This document shows, one piece after another, positions 39,858-41,461 of a stretch of 41,461 bases of DNA. The notes under the pieces were generated by a model. It made no database searches. It saw only the letters and a list, made by a program, of their open reading frames with translations, and was not told the DNA's origin. A program made the position numbers and the translations under genes. The first letter of the stretch is position 1. Each line of letters starts with the position of its first letter. Source of the stretch: Bacteroidota bacterium (GTDB lineage: Bacteria; Bacteroidota; Bacteroidia; Sphingobacteriales; Sphingobacteriaceae); the NCBI GenBank assembly GCA_013285685.1, contig JABDHD010000026.1, positions 1 through 41,461 on the forward strand, given 5' to 3'.

Positions 39858-40871
39858 TTATAAATGTAATGCCCTAAGCAATACAAATATCAGCCCTGCT
39901 ACCACTGCTGATACCGGTATGGTGATGATCCAGGCCCAAATGATATTGATGGTTAACCCCCAGCGCACAGCCGACAAACGTTTGGTGAGGCCCACGCCAA
40001 TGATGGAGCCGGTGATGGTATGCGTTGTAGATACTGGTATGCCGAAGTATTGCGTAAAAAACAAAGTGATGGCGCCGGCTGATTCAGCGGCGACGCCCTC
40101 CAGCGGGGTTATTTTGGTGATCCGCGATCCCATGGTTTTTACAATCCGCCAACCACCCGACATTGTGCCCAATGCGATGGCCGAATAACAAGCCAGCGGT
40201 ATCCAATGGGGCAGCGGGGCGCCGGTCTTTACCACGTGCGCGGTCACTACGGCCACATATATAATACCCATCACCTTCTGCGCGTCGTTGCCGCCATGTG
40301 CGTAGCTAAGCGCCGCCGATGACACAAGCTGCAGCCGCTTAAACCAGCGCTCGGCATTTGCCGGCCTCGAATTTTTGCAGACGTACAGGATGAGAATGGT
40401 TACCAGGTAACCTAATACCAAACCCATAATCGGCGCAAGCACGATATATGCCAGGATTGTTAGGATGTACGACATATTAACGGCACTTAGGGCTGTTGAA
40501 CCCATATACAAGGCGTTGGTTATGGCTGCGCCTGCAAAACTGCCGATAAGCGTGTGCGACGAGCTGGAGGGTATGCCGAACCACCAGGTTGCCAGGTTCC
40601 ACGTTATTGCCGCGACCAGGGCGGCAAGCAACACATTCATGGTGATGAAATGCTCCTGCACAATTTTCGAAACGGTGTGGGCAACCTTATACTCTTTGGT
40701 AAAAAAGTAAACCATGAAATTGAATGCCGCGGCCCATAAAACGGCTTGGAATGGGGTTAAAACTTTGGTTGAAACGATAGTGGCGATAGAGTTTGCCGCA
40801 TCGTGAAATCCGTTGGTGTAATCAAATACCAGGGCGAGGCATACAACAACAATAAGGATGGGTGTAACCAT
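39858..40871 (-). CDS. PiT-family inorganic phosphate transporter
   Basis: 337 residues, about ten transmembrane helices. The two inverted PiT signature blocks are clear: 'DYTNGFHDAANSIATIVST' with 'GIPSSSSHTLIGSFAGAAI' in the first half, and 'LSYAHGGNDAQKVMG' with 'GIPVSTTHTITGSIIGVG' in the second. It takes up phosphate (as metal phosphate) with protons or sodium. It lies 7 bp downstream of the DUF47 gene, the usual pairing for Bacteroidota. Its stop is 5 bp from the stop of the convergent membrane-partner gene, with no room for a separate terminator. Confidence 0.95.
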   Translation of the reverse strand: MVTPILIVVVCLALVFDYTNGFHDAANSIATIVSTKVLTPFQAVLWAAAFNFMVYFFTKEYKVAHTVSKIVQEHFITMNVLLAALVAAITWNLATWWFGIPSSSSHTLIGSFAGAAITNALYMGSTALSAVNMSYILTILAYIVLAPIMGLVLGYLVTILILYVCKNSRPANAERWFKRLQLVSSAALSYAHGGNDAQKVMGIIYVAVVTAHVVKTGAPLPHWIPLACYSAIALGTMSGGWRIVKTMGSRITKITPLEGVAAESAGAITLFFTQYFGIPVSTTHTITGSIIGVGLTKRLSAVRWGLTINIIWAWIITIPVSAVVAGLIFVLLRALHL

Positions 40872-40878
40872 TAAGCGA

Positions 40879-41461
40879 TCAGGCGTTTTTAACTAAAATT
40901 GATTCCATAACATTTGCTGCGTCCTCACACATATCGGTAGCCGTTTCCAGCGATGACAATATCTCTTTATATTTTATCAGCCTAATGGCATCGGTTTCAT
41001 ATAAAAAAAGGTCGGCAACGGCGCGGTCAAACACATGATCGGCCTGGTTTTCAACGCTGTTTATGCGGATGCAGGAATCGGCAATGGCTCTTACATTTTT
41101 CAAATCTCTCAATTCCTTTACCGCCTTTTCCAGGTCCGTGCTGCACTGCAATATCAGTTCCGAAAGCTTTTTGATATGATCGTTAAAATCATCTATCCGG
41201 TATAAACTCATCCGGTTTGCAGCGCCCTGTATGTTATCGGCAACATCGTCAATTGCCGAGGCAAGCTGGTGGATGTCTTCGCGGTCAAATGGCGTAATAA
41301 AGTTTTTCCCCAATTCCAAGTAAAGTTGGTGGGTGATCTCGTCGCCTTTGCTTTCCAGTTTGTCGATCTGCCTGATCAGCTCTTCGCGGGTAGCGGGATT
41401 GGTCGAATTAACGGTCTCGACAAGCATTGTTGCCATCACGACAACGTTATTCGCGGCCTGT
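40879..41461 (-). CDS. DUF47 (PhoU-like) regulator of PiT transport, 5' end cut by window
   Basis: The frame stays open to the window edge (about 193 residues seen); the true N-terminus is outside. The sequence is all-helical, with 'IRQIDKLESKGDEITHQLYL' and 'FITPFDREDIHQLASAIDDV', both hallmarks of the DUF47/PhoU-like family, and a second repeat 'INSVENQADHVFDRAVADLF'. Members are encoded beside PiT transporters and are thought to regulate them. An internal GTG/ATG near 41436-41439 is not the real start, since family sequence continues upstream of it. Confidence 0.93.
   Translation of the reverse strand, partial: QAANNVVVMATMLVETVNSTNPATREELIRQIDKLESKGDEITHQLYLELGKNFITPFDREDIHQLASAIDDVADNIQGAANRMSLYRIDDFNDHIKKLSELILQCSTDLEKAVKELRDLKNVRAIADSCIRINSVENQADHVFDRAVADLFLYETDAIRLIKYKEILSSLETATDMCEDAANVMESILVKNA

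Noticed and set aside
40590..40605. A fourth parS site (GGTTCCACGTTATTG)
   Set aside because: Only one half of the palindrome matches and it lies inside the phosphate transporter coding sequence.
1..41461. tRNA or rRNA genes
   Set aside because: No cloverleaf or rRNA-like segment noticed in any gap by eye; a covariance search was not possible.

Overview
The window reads as chromosomal DNA of a Bacteroidota member, most likely family Sphingobacteriaceae (Mucilaginibacter- or Pedobacter-like). This is inferred from the gene repertoire: an OstA-like protein, a split MCE/Mla system, an Ig-like lipoprotein, a beta-propeller histidine kinase, a GH3-type domain fused to a serine hydrolase, and carboxypeptidase-like regulatory domains. 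The few promoters that can be recognised have the Bacteroidota -7 form TAnnTTTG. I found no rRNA, tRNA, CRISPR array, prophage or intact transposase gene.

Region by region. 1-5.9 kb: partial Ig-like lipoprotein, mnmG, a 220-bp segment with three near-identical parS-type palindromes (core TGTTCCACGTGGAACA), a small membrane protein, an ABC-F ATPase and an SDR protein. 6.2-8.7 kb: mlaE, mlaF and mlaD-like lipid transport genes. 9-14.1 kb: OmpA-family protein and a histidine kinase/response regulator pair. 14.4-19.6 kb: an accessory-looking block with a MazF/PemK-type toxin-antitoxin pair, an FAD L-amino-acid-oxidase-like protein, a thiamine-diphosphate 2-oxo-acid decarboxylase and an orphan antitoxin-like gene. 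19.7-29.2 kb: backbone genes (OstA-like, tilS, an EEP-family protein, two rhomboids, mutL). 29.3-35.4 kb: an unknown small protein, a 255-bp inverted-repeat element, an amidohydrolase overlapping a serine hydrolase, an AraC regulator, a 70-bp tandem repeat array and a lone receiver protein. 35.9-39.9 kb: a VWA-domain protein divergent from an ECF sigma factor and its membrane partner. 39.9-41.5 kb: PiT phosphate transporter with a DUF47 (PhoU-like) partner, cut by the window edge.

The most notable points are: (i) the three-site parS cluster beside mnmG, which suggests an origin-proximal location and chromosome segregation by ParB; (ii) the oxidase/decarboxylase pair, which together could turn an L-amino acid into the one-carbon-shorter aldehyde; (iii) a rich set of intergenic inverted repeats belonging to several families, some of which supply the stop codon and last residues of neighbouring genes; (iv) a sigma-factor/membrane-partner/VWA module in which both secreted or membrane proteins carry the same plug-like domain. 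All functional statements come from reading motifs in the sequence; no database search was possible.
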